Assembly (NCBI RefSeq): GCF_020164785.1
Contig: NZ_JAIUGX010000004.1
Location: 434,001 to 498,000, forward strand
Direction: 5' to 3'
Origin: Mesorhizobium sp. ES1-1
Lineage (GTDB): Bacteria > Pseudomonadota > Alphaproteobacteria > Rhizobiales > Rhizobiaceae
DNA length: 64,000 nt
Within the stretch, counting starts at the first letter, position 1. Each line of letters begins with the position of its first letter. Below are positions 17,853-26,282 of the stretch, one piece after another. The position numbers and the translations under genes are program-made. The notes below the pieces were generated by a model. That model was not told the DNA's origin and did not search any database. It worked only from the letters and a program-made list of their open reading frames with translations.

Positions 17853-18752
17853 ATGAACGCCCCGCTCAATCATCCCTTGCCGCTGCTCGATCTCGATGTC
17901 TTGCGGACTTTCGTGGCCATCGCCGAAACCGGCAGCTTCACCACGGCCGCCAATGCCGTGTTCCGCACGCCGTCCGCTGTTTCCATGCAGATCAAGAAGT
18001 TGGAAGACATTCTTGGCCGCTCGGTGTTCGCGCGGGACGCACGTTCCGTGACGCTGACCACCGACGGCGAGGTGCTGCTCGGCTATGCCCGACGCCTGCT
18101 TTCAATCAACCGCGAGGTGGTGTCGAAGTTCATCATTCCCGACATTGTCGGCGTTGTCCGGCTTGGCTCGCCTGACGATTACGGCGAGCGCGTGCTGCCG
18201 CATGTGCTGAAGCGCTTCGCGCAGTCGCATCCGTCCATTGCCGTCGACGTCACCATCGACCAGAGCATCAATTTGCGTCGGCGCATGGACGACCGGGCGC
18301 TCGACATCACGCTGCTGACCAATTCCTATAAGACCAGCGCCATCGGTGCCGAGGTTCTGTTGACCGAGCCCATCGTCTGGGCGGGCGCCAAGGGCGGCTG
18401 CGCGCATCTGCGCGAACCGCTGCCGGTGTCCTTGTGGGAAGAGGGCTGCGCGTGGCGGGCCGGCGCACTCGATGCGCTGGGTCGCGAGGGCCGCAACTAC
18501 CGGATCGCCTATATGAGCGCCCACACGGCGGGCCAGCGCGCCGCGATCATGTCCGATCTCGCCGTGGCGCCGCTGCCGAAATCATTCCTCGGCAACGAGA
18601 TGGTCGAACTCTGCCCGAAGGACGGGATGCCCGACATCGGCACCTATAGCCTGGCAATGGTGGTGGCGCCCGATGCCAGCGCTCCGGTCAAGGCGGTGGC
18701 CGATCATATAAGGGCGACGTTCGAAGTGTTCCGCGAAACAGGAAAGTTCTGA
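17853..18752 (+). CDS. LysR-family transcriptional regulator
   Basis: This 299-residue protein has an N-terminal winged HTH (12-72, with GSFTTAANAVFRTPSAVSMQIKKLE in two parts) and a C-terminal effector domain. Divergent transcription from the DUF1127 gene 222 bases away suggests it regulates that gene, as VtlR does for DUF1127 genes in Brucella. I compared its cysteines with those recalled for the redox-sensing relative LsrB and the spacing does not match, so redox sensing is not implied. The effector is unknown. Confidence 0.88.
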   Translation: MNAPLNHPLPLLDLDVLRTFVAIAETGSFTTAANAVFRTPSAVSMQIKKLEDILGRSVFARDARSVTLTTDGEVLLGYARRLLSINREVVSKFIIPDIVGVVRLGSPDDYGERVLPHVLKRFAQSHPSIAVDVTIDQSINLRRRMDDRALDITLLTNSYKTSAIGAEVLLTEPIVWAGAKGGCAHLREPLPVSLWEEGCAWRAGALDALGREGRNYRIAYMSAHTAGQRAAIMSDLAVAPLPKSFLGNEMVELCPKDGMPDIGTYSLAMVVAPDASAPVKAVADHIRATFEVFRETGKF

Positions 18753-18785
18753 TTCCCCGACAACGTCGGACCGGAACCTGAAGCG

Positions 18786-19739
18786 CTACTCCGCCGCCAA
18801 GGTGGAGGCGGATTGAACACTTGCTCTGTTGTCCTGCATGACCGGCCAGCGATCGCCTTTGAGAAAATCGACGATGTGCTGGCGGGCGCGACGCGACTCC
18901 GGCATATCTATCAGTGGCCAGACATGGACCATGCCTTGCTCGTGTACGACGTCGATCTCGACGCCGGCGGCTCGGGCCTTTTCGGCGAAGATCAAATTGT
19001 CGGGGGTCAGGAGGTCGCGCGAGCCGGTCAAGAGCAGGGTCTTCGGCAGCACCGAAAGATCGCCGTAGAGTGGGCTGATGTGCCAGTCCTTGCGGTCGAT
19101 GCCGGCACTGTAGAGCCGGATCGCTTCCAGGCCACCTGGAATGCCAAGCCAGGGATCGTTGCGTTCGGCCTCGAACAGCTTGGGGTTGGAGAGCGACATA
19201 TCGAGTCCCGGTGAAATCAGCACGTGACGCGACGGCGGGGGCAGGCCTTCTTCCGCGGCCATCATGGTCAGCACCACGGCCATGTTGCCGCCGGCGGAGT
19301 CGCCCATGAAGATCATGTCATCGGCGTCCGTCTCGTCCAGCATTCCGCGATAGACATCGCCCACCATGCCGAACATGGCATGGAAATCGTGCTCGGGGGC
19401 TATGGGATAGATAGGCACGGTGATGCCGTACCCCAGCCGGTCAGCCATCTCGGCGATCAGGTGCCAATGATAGGGCGTGATTTCAAAGACATAGGCGCCG
19501 CCGTGCAGGTAGAGAATCCGCTTTCGCTGGCCAGCCGTCGGAGCGATTTCATAGACGGGAAAGCCATCAACCAGCCGTATCTCGATTTGGAAACGCCGAT
19601 GCAACGCGGCTGGCGGGCGGTGGTCCTCCGTCCTGCGCGCGGCTGCGATCCAGCGCTGCAGGTTTTCCGGGCTGGAAAACGCCTTCTTGCGGCTGTGCCG
19701 GAGGACGAAGGATACGAGGTGGCTCTTGAAACTAGGCAT
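18786..19739 (-). CDS. Alpha/beta hydrolase, hormone-sensitive-lipase type
   Basis: This 317-residue protein has the oxyanion HGGAYVF motif near 79-85, nucleophile GDSAGGN near 145-151 and a C-terminal acid/His pair (His in MVHVWPL). These are the features of HSL-family carboxylesterases that act on short-chain or bulky esters. No signal peptide is seen, so it is probably cytoplasmic. Neighbours do not indicate a substrate. The start lacks a strong ribosome-binding site. Confidence 0.85.
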   Translation of the reverse strand: MPSFKSHLVSFVLRHSRKKAFSSPENLQRWIAAARRTEDHRPPAALHRRFQIEIRLVDGFPVYEIAPTAGQRKRILYLHGGAYVFEITPYHWHLIAEMADRLGYGITVPIYPIAPEHDFHAMFGMVGDVYRGMLDETDADDMIFMGDSAGGNMAVVLTMMAAEEGLPPPSRHVLISPGLDMSLSNPKLFEAERNDPWLGIPGGLEAIRLYSAGIDRKDWHISPLYGDLSVLPKTLLLTGSRDLLTPDNLIFAEKARAAGVEIDVVHEQGMVHVWPLIDMPESRRARQHIVDFLKGDRWPVMQDNRASVQSASTLAAE

Positions 19740-19974
19740 GCGGGTACACGAACTTCGGCTGCAGCCGACTAAGAGAAATCCCCTCTCCCGAAGATCGTAT
19801 CGTGGCCGAAAATGTCAAGATTTACGGCGCGTCCACACGGTGGTGTGATCCGTTCCGCCTCGCCAGCGTTTCAGCGACGCGGCAGCAGCGCGGCGCGCAG
19901 CCGGTTGCTAAGAGCCACCGAGGATGTGCGATATCCCCGGCGGGTGCCCAGTAGCTTGCATTTGTCAGCGAAGG

Positions 19975-20166
19975 TCATCCGCGCGCGGCGGTCCAGATGG
20001 TACCGAAGAGGACGGCCTTTTCGCTGGCCCGCGGCGACACCGGCCAGCCGATATCCTTCTGGATCTCCGGCGGCAGGCTGTTCAGAATGCGGCGGGCCTT
20101 ATTGCGGTCATGGGCATTCTTGATGGCCGCGCCATAGCGGCCCAGGCTTTCGAGCATCGACATCAT
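19975..20166 (-). CDS. DUF1127 small protein (copy 2)
   Basis: This 63-residue protein has the SLPPEIQKDIGWPV core, nearly the same as the first copy. A longer upstream frame exists, but GGGAG just before the tandem ATG codons at 20166/20163 marks the start. The C-terminal tail differs from copy 1. It is a single gene between the hydrolase and the corrinoid cluster; regulation in common with copy 1 is possible. Confidence 0.82.
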   Translation of the reverse strand: MMSMLESLGRYGAAIKNAHDRNKARRILNSLPPEIQKDIGWPVSPRASEKAVLFGTIWTAARG

Positions 20167-20333
20167 TGTCTCCCTTGGACTATGGCGGCAGGAAGATGTT
20201 TCCCGCCTGCCATTCGATGCCGGTTGAATGCGCCCGCTATGTATCTGGCCGATTTCACCAAAACGGCGTTTCGGTTTCCGGATCAAACGGTCCGGAAACA
20301 TTTGCATACAAACGAGTTTGAGGCGATCGGCCC

Positions 20334-22427
20334 CTATTCGCGGCCGCGCCGCCGGCCTTCGTGGCCTTCGCGCGAGCGTCGGCGCGGAGTGGCGTCACCG
20401 GCGATGCCATCCTCGCTCACCGTCTTGCGCGGCGGCAGCTTCACCGCAGCCGACAATTTCGGGAACGGATCGACCTTGTTGGGCAGCGCCATGGCGTAGA
20501 CGAAATGCTCCTGGAATTTCGGCTCCAGCGCGGTCTCGATCTTCTCGATCTGGCTGACCGTCTCCTCGATCTCCCGGCGATAGCCGCGATTGAGCAGCGC
20601 CATGCGGGCACCGGCACCGGCGGCGTTGCCGACGGCCGAGACCTTGTCGAGGTCGCAATCGGGGATCAGGCCCAGGACCATGGCGTATTTCGGATCAATG
20701 AACGAGCCGAAGGCGCCGGCGAAATGGATGCGGTCGACATGGTCGGTATGCTGCTTTTCCATCAACAGCTTGGTGCCGGCATAAAGCGCTGCCTTGGCGA
20801 GCTGGATGGCGCGCACATCGGTCTGGGTGATGGTGATCTTCGGCCCATCGTCGTTCAATGAGTCGGAGCCTTCCTTCAGCACGTAGGAGAAGGTCCGGCC
20901 GTTGGCGGTGACGCGCGGCGATCGCGCGGAGAGCCCACCATCGATGACGCCGTCCTCCGAGATGATGCCGGAGAGATACATTTCCGCGACCACTTCGATG
21001 ATGCCGGAGCCGCAGATGCCGGTGACGCCGGTCGCCTGCACGCTGTCGAGGAAGCCTGGATCGTCGGACCACAGTTCCGAGCCGATGACGCGGTATTTCG
21101 GCTCCAGCGTGTCGGGATCGATGCGCACGCGCTCGATGGCGCCCGGCGCGGCGCGTTGGCCGCCCGAGATCTCGGCGCCCTCGAAGGCCGGCCCGGTGGG
21201 CGAGGAGGCCGCGACGACGCGCGCGCGGTTGCCGAGCACGATCTCGGCATTGGTGCCGACATCGACGATCAGCATCATCTCGTCCTGGCGGTGCGGGCCT
21301 TCGGAGAGCGTTACGGCCGCCGCATCGGCGCCGACATGGCCGGCGATGCAGGGCAGCATGTAGAGCCGCGCGCCCTGGTTGAGCTTGAGGCCGATGTCGG
21401 AGGCCTTGATATGCACCGCACCGGAAACTGCCAGCGCGAAAGGCGCGCCGCCGAGTTCGGTCGGGTCGATGCCGAGGAACAGATGGTGCATGATCGGATT
21501 GCCGACGAAGACGGAATCCAGGATGTCGTTGCGCTGGACATTGCCTTCGGCGCAGACCTTATCGACGAGGCCCGAGATGGCCTCGCGCACGGCAACCGTC
21601 ATGCCCTCGCGGCCATCCGGGTTCATCATCACATAGGAGACGCGGCTCATCAGATCCTCGCCGAACCGGATCTGCGGGTTCGACGTGCCCGACGAGGCGG
21701 CGACACGGCCCGACAGCAGTGACACCAGATGCATGGCGATGGTGGTCGAGCCGATATCGCAGGCCAGCCCGTAGGCTTCGTTCTTGAGGCCCGGCCACAG
21801 CGCGATCACCCGCGCCGTCTCCGTCTCGGCATCCTTGTGAATGGCGGCGGTGGCGGTCCAGTTGCCCTTGCGCAAGATGCCCTGCACCTGCGGCAGGAGG
21901 TAGAAATCGAAGTCCAGGCTGTTGAGGTTCCAGTCCTTCATCAAAGCGATCTTGAGGCGATCGAGGTCGCCCAGAGGCTTGTGCATGTCGGGCTCTTCGA
22001 TCTCGACATAACACATGCGGATGGCCGCATCGCGGGCGATCACCCTGGTATCGGCATCCTTGCGGATGGTCTGCGCGTTGATGACCGTGTCCTGCGGCAC
22101 GTCGATGACGAGATCGCCGAGGATCTGTGCCGAGCAGGAGAGGCGTCGCCGCTCGGGCAGCCCCCGGACGCGCTCGTAGCGCTCTTCCTTCGGGCCCTTC
22201 GGCGAGATGTGATCGTTGGAGGAAACGATCTTGTGCTTGGCGAAATTGCCTTCCTGCACTTCGATCTGGCAACGCCCGCAGGTGGCGCGTCCGCCGCAGA
22301 CGCTTTCGACATAGACGCCGAGCTGGCGCGCGGCATCGAGCACCGGCGTGCCGACGGGAAACCGCCCGCGCTTGCCCGAGGGCATGAACAGAACGAGCGG
22401 ATCGGTGATGTTGGCGGGTGAATTCAC
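20334..22427 (-). CDS. Reductive activator of corrinoid proteins (RACo-like, 2Fe-2S/ASKHA)
   Basis: This 697-residue protein has an N-terminal plant-type [2Fe-2S] domain with Cys44, Cys50, Cys53 and Cys98, a linker, and a large ASKHA ATPase-like domain (from about 215: CDIGSTT, later VDVGTNAE). RACo proteins use ATP to drive electrons from the cluster to inactive Co(II) corrinoids, restoring Co(I). The GTG start at 22427 lies 10 bases after the stop of the methyltransferase gene. The tail after residue 670 is Arg-rich and low in complexity. It should serve the corrinoid protein at 27200-27898 and perhaps both MttB proteins. Confidence 0.92.
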   Translation of the reverse strand: MNSPANITDPLVLFMPSGKRGRFPVGTPVLDAARQLGVYVESVCGGRATCGRCQIEVQEGNFAKHKIVSSNDHISPKGPKEERYERVRGLPERRRLSCSAQILGDLVIDVPQDTVINAQTIRKDADTRVIARDAAIRMCYVEIEEPDMHKPLGDLDRLKIALMKDWNLNSLDFDFYLLPQVQGILRKGNWTATAAIHKDAETETARVIALWPGLKNEAYGLACDIGSTTIAMHLVSLLSGRVAASSGTSNPQIRFGEDLMSRVSYVMMNPDGREGMTVAVREAISGLVDKVCAEGNVQRNDILDSVFVGNPIMHHLFLGIDPTELGGAPFALAVSGAVHIKASDIGLKLNQGARLYMLPCIAGHVGADAAAVTLSEGPHRQDEMMLIVDVGTNAEIVLGNRARVVAASSPTGPAFEGAEISGGQRAAPGAIERVRIDPDTLEPKYRVIGSELWSDDPGFLDSVQATGVTGICGSGIIEVVAEMYLSGIISEDGVIDGGLSARSPRVTANGRTFSYVLKEGSDSLNDDGPKITITQTDVRAIQLAKAALYAGTKLLMEKQHTDHVDRIHFAGAFGSFIDPKYAMVLGLIPDCDLDKVSAVGNAAGAGARMALLNRGYRREIEETVSQIEKIETALEPKFQEHFVYAMALPNKVDPFPKLSAAVKLPPRKTVSEDGIAGDATPRRRSREGHEGRRRGRE

Positions 22428-22437
22428 GATTGCGCGC

Positions 22438-23409
22438 TTATCCCCGGCTCATGCGGGCTTCTCGGCCGCCACGGCGGCGTCCACCGGCAGCGCCGTCGCC
22501 CGGCGCGTTGACCTGAGTCGGCGCGGCAACCGCCTGGCCGCCTTCGGCCGGCTTGTAGTCCTTGTAGGTTCGGATCCAGTTGGTGCAGTTCTCGTCCGTG
22601 CCGTTCAGCACATTGGCGCCGCGCACGGCTTCCATTTCCTGCGGACGCACCGGGTTCATGATCGCCGAGGTCATGCCGGCGCCGATCACCATGGGGATGA
22701 AGGCGGCGTTGATGCCATGGCGGTGCGGCAGGCCGAAGGAGATGTTGGAGAGGCCGCAGGTGGTGTTGACCTTGAGCTCTTCGCGCAGGCGGCGCAACAG
22801 CGCGAACACCTGGCGGCCGGCATCGCCCAGCGCGCCGATCGGCATCACCAGAGGGTCGACGACGACATCATGCGCCGGAATGCCGAAATCGGCGCAGCGC
22901 TCGACGATCTTCTTGGCGACGGCGAAGCGCACGTCCGGATCCATCGAAATGCCGGTCTCGTCATTGGAGATGGCGACGACGGGCACGTTGTACTTCTTGA
23001 CCAGCGGCAGGATGGCCTCGAGCTTCTCTTCCTCGCCGGTGACGGAATTGACCAGCGGGCGGCCCTTGGCGACCTTCAGTGCCGCCTCGATCGCAGCGGT
23101 GACCGAGCTGTCGATCGACAGGGGCAGGTCGACCAGGCCCTGCACGATCTCGAGCGTCTGCACGAGCAGGCCGGGTTCGGTCTCGTTTGGGTTGACCGAC
23201 GTCACGCCGGCGTTGACGTCGAGCATGGTGGCGCCGCAGGCTGCCTGCTCGAGCGCGTCCCTGATCACGGTTTCGAAATTGCCCGCGATCATCTCCGCGG
23301 CCAGCTTCTTGCGGCCGGTCGGGTTGATGCGCTCGCCGATCACGCAGAAGGGCTGGTCGAAGCCGATGATGATTTCTCGTGTCGCCGAGGCGACGATGGT
23401 CCGGGTCAT
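22438..23409 (-). CDS. Dihydropteroate-type methyltransferase (corrinoid:THF, AcsE/MtvA-like)
   Basis: This 323-residue TIM-barrel protein has GERINPTGRKKL (25-36), MLDVNAGV and SIDSS, the pterin-binding motifs of methyl-THF:corrinoid methyltransferases. In non-acetogenic demethylation pathways these run from methyl-corrinoid to THF. The last 40 residues are Gly/Arg-rich, like the tails of other members of this cluster. The ATG at 23409 has GGAGAG upstream. A 10-2-10 palindrome directly upstream (23426-23447) suggests a local promoter with an operator. It makes the methyl-THF that the adjacent MetF-type reductase can oxidise. Confidence 0.9.
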   Translation of the reverse strand: MTRTIVASATREIIIGFDQPFCVIGERINPTGRKKLAAEMIAGNFETVIRDALEQAACGATMLDVNAGVTSVNPNETEPGLLVQTLEIVQGLVDLPLSIDSSVTAAIEAALKVAKGRPLVNSVTGEEEKLEAILPLVKKYNVPVVAISNDETGISMDPDVRFAVAKKIVERCADFGIPAHDVVVDPLVMPIGALGDAGRQVFALLRRLREELKVNTTCGLSNISFGLPHRHGINAAFIPMVIGAGMTSAIMNPVRPQEMEAVRGANVLNGTDENCTNWIRTYKDYKPAEGGQAVAAPTQVNAPGDGAAGGRRRGGREARMSRG

Positions 23410-23425
23410 GAAATCTCTCCGTCGT

Positions 23426-23447
23426 GATATAAAGAGTTCTTTATATC
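23426..23447. promoter_or_regulatory. Palindromic operator GATATAAAGA-N2-TCTTTATATC
   Basis: It has exact 10-base arms and lies 17 bases upstream of the methyltransferase start. AT-rich ATAAAGA...TCTTTAT palindromes of this kind are typical of ArsR-family repressors; SahR, which senses S-adenosylhomocysteine and controls methionine-cycle genes, is the best candidate. A similar copy lies before the BHMT gene. Confidence 0.65.
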
Positions 23448-23489
23448 GTTATCTGGTTCCGTTCAAGCGAATGGTGGTCGGTCGGGCCG

Positions 23490-24581
23490 TCAGTGCGCCG
23501 TCTTCACCATGTCCACCTGGGTCTCGGTGATATCGTCGTGCAGGATGTGTTCGAGCCGGTCGGCGACCATCTGGTCGTCGCGGCGGATTTCGCGCTTCCA
23601 TGGCTGGCGGCCCTTGAGCACGCCGGATTCATCGACGATCTCGGCGACGTATTCCTCCTGGCGATAGGCCATCACATGGACGCCTGAGACACCAGGGATT
23701 TCCTTCACCTCGTTGATGATGTCGATGCAGAGCTGCTTGCCTTCCTTCTTCTGGTCCTGCGCGCCTTCCAGGCGCTTGATGACAGAATCGGGAATGTGGA
23801 TGCCCGGAACATTCGACCGGATCCACTTGGCTGTCTTGGCCGAAGCGAGCGGACCGACGCCAACCAGGATGAAGCATTGTTCGGTGTAGCCGAGGTCGCG
23901 CACCTTCTGCATGTAGGCGCGGAACATCGGCACGTCGAAGCAATACTGGCTCTGCACGAACTGCGCGCCGGCGGCGATCTTCTTGCCAAGGCGATGCGGC
24001 CGGAAGTCGATCGGCGGTGCGAACGGGTTGATGGCGGCGCCGAGGAAAATCTGCGGCGGCGTCGTCAGCTTGCGACCGGAGAGGAACTTGCCATTGTCGC
24101 GCATGATGCGGCAGGTTTCCAGCAGCGACATGCAGTCGAGGTCGAACACCGGCTTGGCGCCGGGCTGGTCGCCGGCCTGAACGCCATCGCCTGTCAGGCA
24201 GAGCATGTTGGCGACACCCATCGCCGCGCCGCCCAGCACGTCGCCCTGGATGGCGATGCGGTTCTTGTCGCGGCAGGCGATCTGCATGATCGGCGCGTAG
24301 CCCATGCGGGTCAGCAGCGCGCAGATGCCGACCGACGACATGTGGCAGTTGGCGCCGGATGCATCGACGGCGTTGATCGCATCGACCCAGCCGTCGAAGA
24401 TTTTCGCGCGATTGTAGACGTCTTCCGGGTCGGCGCTGTCGGGCGGATTGAGCTCCGTCGTCACCGCGAACTCGCCGCGCCGCAGGACGCGCTCCAGCCG
24501 GCCGCGTGATGTGTGGCCGGGCAGGGGGTCGAGCGGCAGGTGGATGCCGGCCGGGTTTTCGTCGCGCTGGCTGCCGATCAT
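23490..24581 (-). CDS. Methylenetetrahydrofolate reductase, MetF type
   Basis: This 363-residue TIM-barrel flavoprotein has EFAVTTELNPPDSAD early on, MLCLTGDGVQAGD and a QSQYCFD segment that fit the MetF family. The start at 24581 overlaps the stop of the cysteine-rich gene (ATGA). In acetogens a MetF with a MetV partner interconverts methyl-THF and methylene-THF. Here the demethylating direction (methyl-THF to methylene-THF) would feed C1 oxidation. Electron acceptor and direction are inferred. Confidence 0.88.
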   Translation of the reverse strand: MIGSQRDENPAGIHLPLDPLPGHTSRGRLERVLRRGEFAVTTELNPPDSADPEDVYNRAKIFDGWVDAINAVDASGANCHMSSVGICALLTRMGYAPIMQIACRDKNRIAIQGDVLGGAAMGVANMLCLTGDGVQAGDQPGAKPVFDLDCMSLLETCRIMRDNGKFLSGRKLTTPPQIFLGAAINPFAPPIDFRPHRLGKKIAAGAQFVQSQYCFDVPMFRAYMQKVRDLGYTEQCFILVGVGPLASAKTAKWIRSNVPGIHIPDSVIKRLEGAQDQKKEGKQLCIDIINEVKEIPGVSGVHVMAYRQEEYVAEIVDESGVLKGRQPWKREIRRDDQMVADRLEHILHDDITETQVDMVKTAH

Positions 24582-25201
24582 ACCGATGCCCCGGTCCTTG
24601 CCGAGGCGGCGGCCTCGCGCGCGGCCGCCGCCTGCGCGGTGACGCGCAGCCAGGCCGAGGTCTCGCGCAGCGACTGGTCGACCGGCTTCTGCACTGCCAA
24701 GATCCTGTCGCCGTGCACCATGTTCTGCGAGCCTTCCCAGGCCTTGACCCAGACGCAGGGCATATCGGGCTCGACCTCGCAATTGCCATTGGCGCGCACG
24801 CCGCCGCACGGGCCGTTGCGCAGCTGCTTGGGGCAGTTCATCGGGCAGGACATGCCTGTCGACGACAGGATGCACTGGCCGCACATGCGGCAGTCGAACA
24901 TGAAGCCCTTGACGCGCCTTTCGACAAATTTGATCGGCCCTTCGACACGGCCATAGCCGATGCCTTTCCACAGGGGATGCAGCAGCAGGAAGGTGTCGGC
25001 GAAACGGGCATAGAACCATTCGAGCAGGCGCGAGTGCCTGATCGACCACAGCCGGACCGCGAAGGAGCGCTGCACGCGCCGCTGCGGCGACACGTCGGCC
25101 GGCTTGTAGTCGGATTTCGGCGCCGCCTTCTTTACCAGGGTTGCCTGGGTGACCGGCTGAACAACCGTGGCGCCATCCTTGGCAGGAACGGTTTCAGACA
25201 T
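24578..25201 (-). CDS. MTHFR C-terminal / MetV-like cysteine-rich protein
   Basis: This 207-residue protein has cysteines at 104, 107, 110, 119, 123, 132, 141 and 149, including CRMCGQC and CPMNCP. The spacing fits metal or Fe-S binding, as in the MTHFR_C domain and the MetV subunit of acetogen MetVF. It overlaps both neighbours, so a stoichiometric complex with MetF is likely. The ends (1-45 and 175-207) are Ala-rich and probably disordered. An NADH- or ferredoxin-linked role is inferred. Confidence 0.82.
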   Translation of the reverse strand: MSETVPAKDGATVVQPVTQATLVKKAAPKSDYKPADVSPQRRVQRSFAVRLWSIRHSRLLEWFYARFADTFLLLHPLWKGIGYGRVEGPIKFVERRVKGFMFDCRMCGQCILSSTGMSCPMNCPKQLRNGPCGGVRANGNCEVEPDMPCVWVKAWEGSQNMVHGDRILAVQKPVDQSLRETSAWLRVTAQAAAAREAAASARTGASV

Positions 25202-25496
25202 TGTCTTTGCCGCCCGCCTTCACCAGAGCGACCAGCCGCTCACGGTCGTATTTCCCGTCGAGGTCCTGAAAAGCCTTCTCGACCTCGGCTTCGAGATCGT
25301 CGCTGACCGGAACGGGATCGGCCTTGCGCCATTCGGCCAGATAATCGTCGGTGCCGCCGGCGCCGGTGCGCATCGCGCACATGTCGATCGCCTCTGTGAA
25401 GCGCAGTGGCAGTTCGCGCTTGGCGTTCTGCCGGCCCTTCTTGACGATGACTTGGGCGGGTATGTCGCGCCAGTAGACGACGATCAGATCGGCCAT
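25194..25496 (-). CDS. Small 'virulence factor'-family protein of the MTHFR operon
   Basis: This 100-residue soluble protein (MADLIVVYWRDIPAQVIVKKGR) matches the small family annotated as virulence factor, though the name says little about function. It overlaps the MetV-like gene by 8 bases and heads the operon. Its constant place before the MetVF pair suggests a subunit or assembly role. GAGGAG precedes the ATG at 25496. Confidence 0.7.
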   Translation of the reverse strand: MADLIVVYWRDIPAQVIVKKGRQNAKRELPLRFTEAIDMCAMRTGAGGTDDYLAEWRKADPVPVSDDLEAEVEKAFQDLDGKYDRERLVALVKAGGKDNV

Positions 25497-25571
25497 GAAA
25501 ATCTCACTCCTCGATCCGTCGAGCATTGCCGCATGCGCAATGGGGCCGCTTGTTATGGGACGACGCGCGCG

Positions 25572-25596
25572 CATTCAAAAGCGACGCATTTGAATG
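25572..25596. promoter_or_regulatory. Inverted repeat CATTCAAA-N9-TTTGAATG upstream of the MTHFR operon
   Basis: Two exact 8-base arms lie 76-100 bases before the operon start. A TTTGCGAC half-site (25624-25631) and two copies of GACGCGCGCG flank it. It is a plausible operator; the binding protein is unknown. Confidence 0.45.
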
Positions 25597-25682
25597 TCGT
25601 AAAATGAAAGGTGCGTTTATTCGTTTGCGACGCGCGCGGATAGGCGTCCCCTGGCATCGGGCAGCCGTGCCGGACTCGCGGA

Positions 25683-26264
25683 TCAGCGCTTCAATTCCAG
25701 GATGTCTAGCTTCGATTCATAGTAGGGTGCGGGCAGCTCGATGCGCCATTCCCTGGCACTGTTGCGGAAGGCATAACCGACCTGGTCGGTTTGCGGGCCG
25801 CTGCCATAGGGTTTTGCCGGATCGGTATTCACATAGCCCGATCCAAGATAGATCGCGCGCTTTTCACCATCATCGAAAAAGCGGCCCTTGGTGCGCTGTG
25901 AGCCGCTGGTCTTTTCCAGGCGCCAGCCGGAACCGTCGTCGGTGACCTTGCACTTGAACCAGCCATAGATGACGAGCGGGGACAGTCCGCCGGCCTTGAT
26001 GGTGCGGCAGCGCCAGTTACCGGTCAGGTCGCCATCGGAGAAAGGCACCAGCGGTTTTGCCAGCAAGGCGTCGAGCTGCCTGATGTCGGCCGGGTTTCCC
26101 GCTTTCGCCTCGGCCAGGGCGGCCTTGCGGGTCTCGCTGTATTTGTCGAGCCGCGCCTTGTCGGCAGGCGTGATCAGTTTCTGTATCTCGCCGTCGGCGA
26201 ATGCAGGCAGGGCGGAACACGCCGCTAGGCACAGCGACAGCAGCAATGAGCGAACCAGCATCAA
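25683..26264 (-). CDS. DUF4893 secreted protein
   Basis: This 193-residue protein has a signal peptide (LLLSLCLAACSALPAFA; a CS pair inside could also make it a lipoprotein). The remainder has NWRCRTIKAGG and WFKCKV, two conserved cysteine/tryptophan segments of DUF4893. Function is unknown; it is probably periplasmic. It sits apart in function between the MTHFR operon and the DUF1638 gene. Confidence 0.75.
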   Translation of the reverse strand: MMLVRSLLLSLCLAACSALPAFADGEIQKLITPADKARLDKYSETRKAALAEAKAGNPADIRQLDALLAKPLVPFSDGDLTGNWRCRTIKAGGLSPLVIYGWFKCKVTDDGSGWRLEKTSGSQRTKGRFFDDGEKRAIYLGSGYVNTDPAKPYGSGPQTDQVGYAFRNSAREWRIELPAPYYESKLDILELKR

Positions 26265-26282
26265 AATTCCTCCCGGTGATGT

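Noticed and set aside
17853..18752. LsrB-type redox sensing by the LysR protein
   Set aside because: Its cysteines are at 183, 199 and 254 and do not match the spacing recalled for LsrB.
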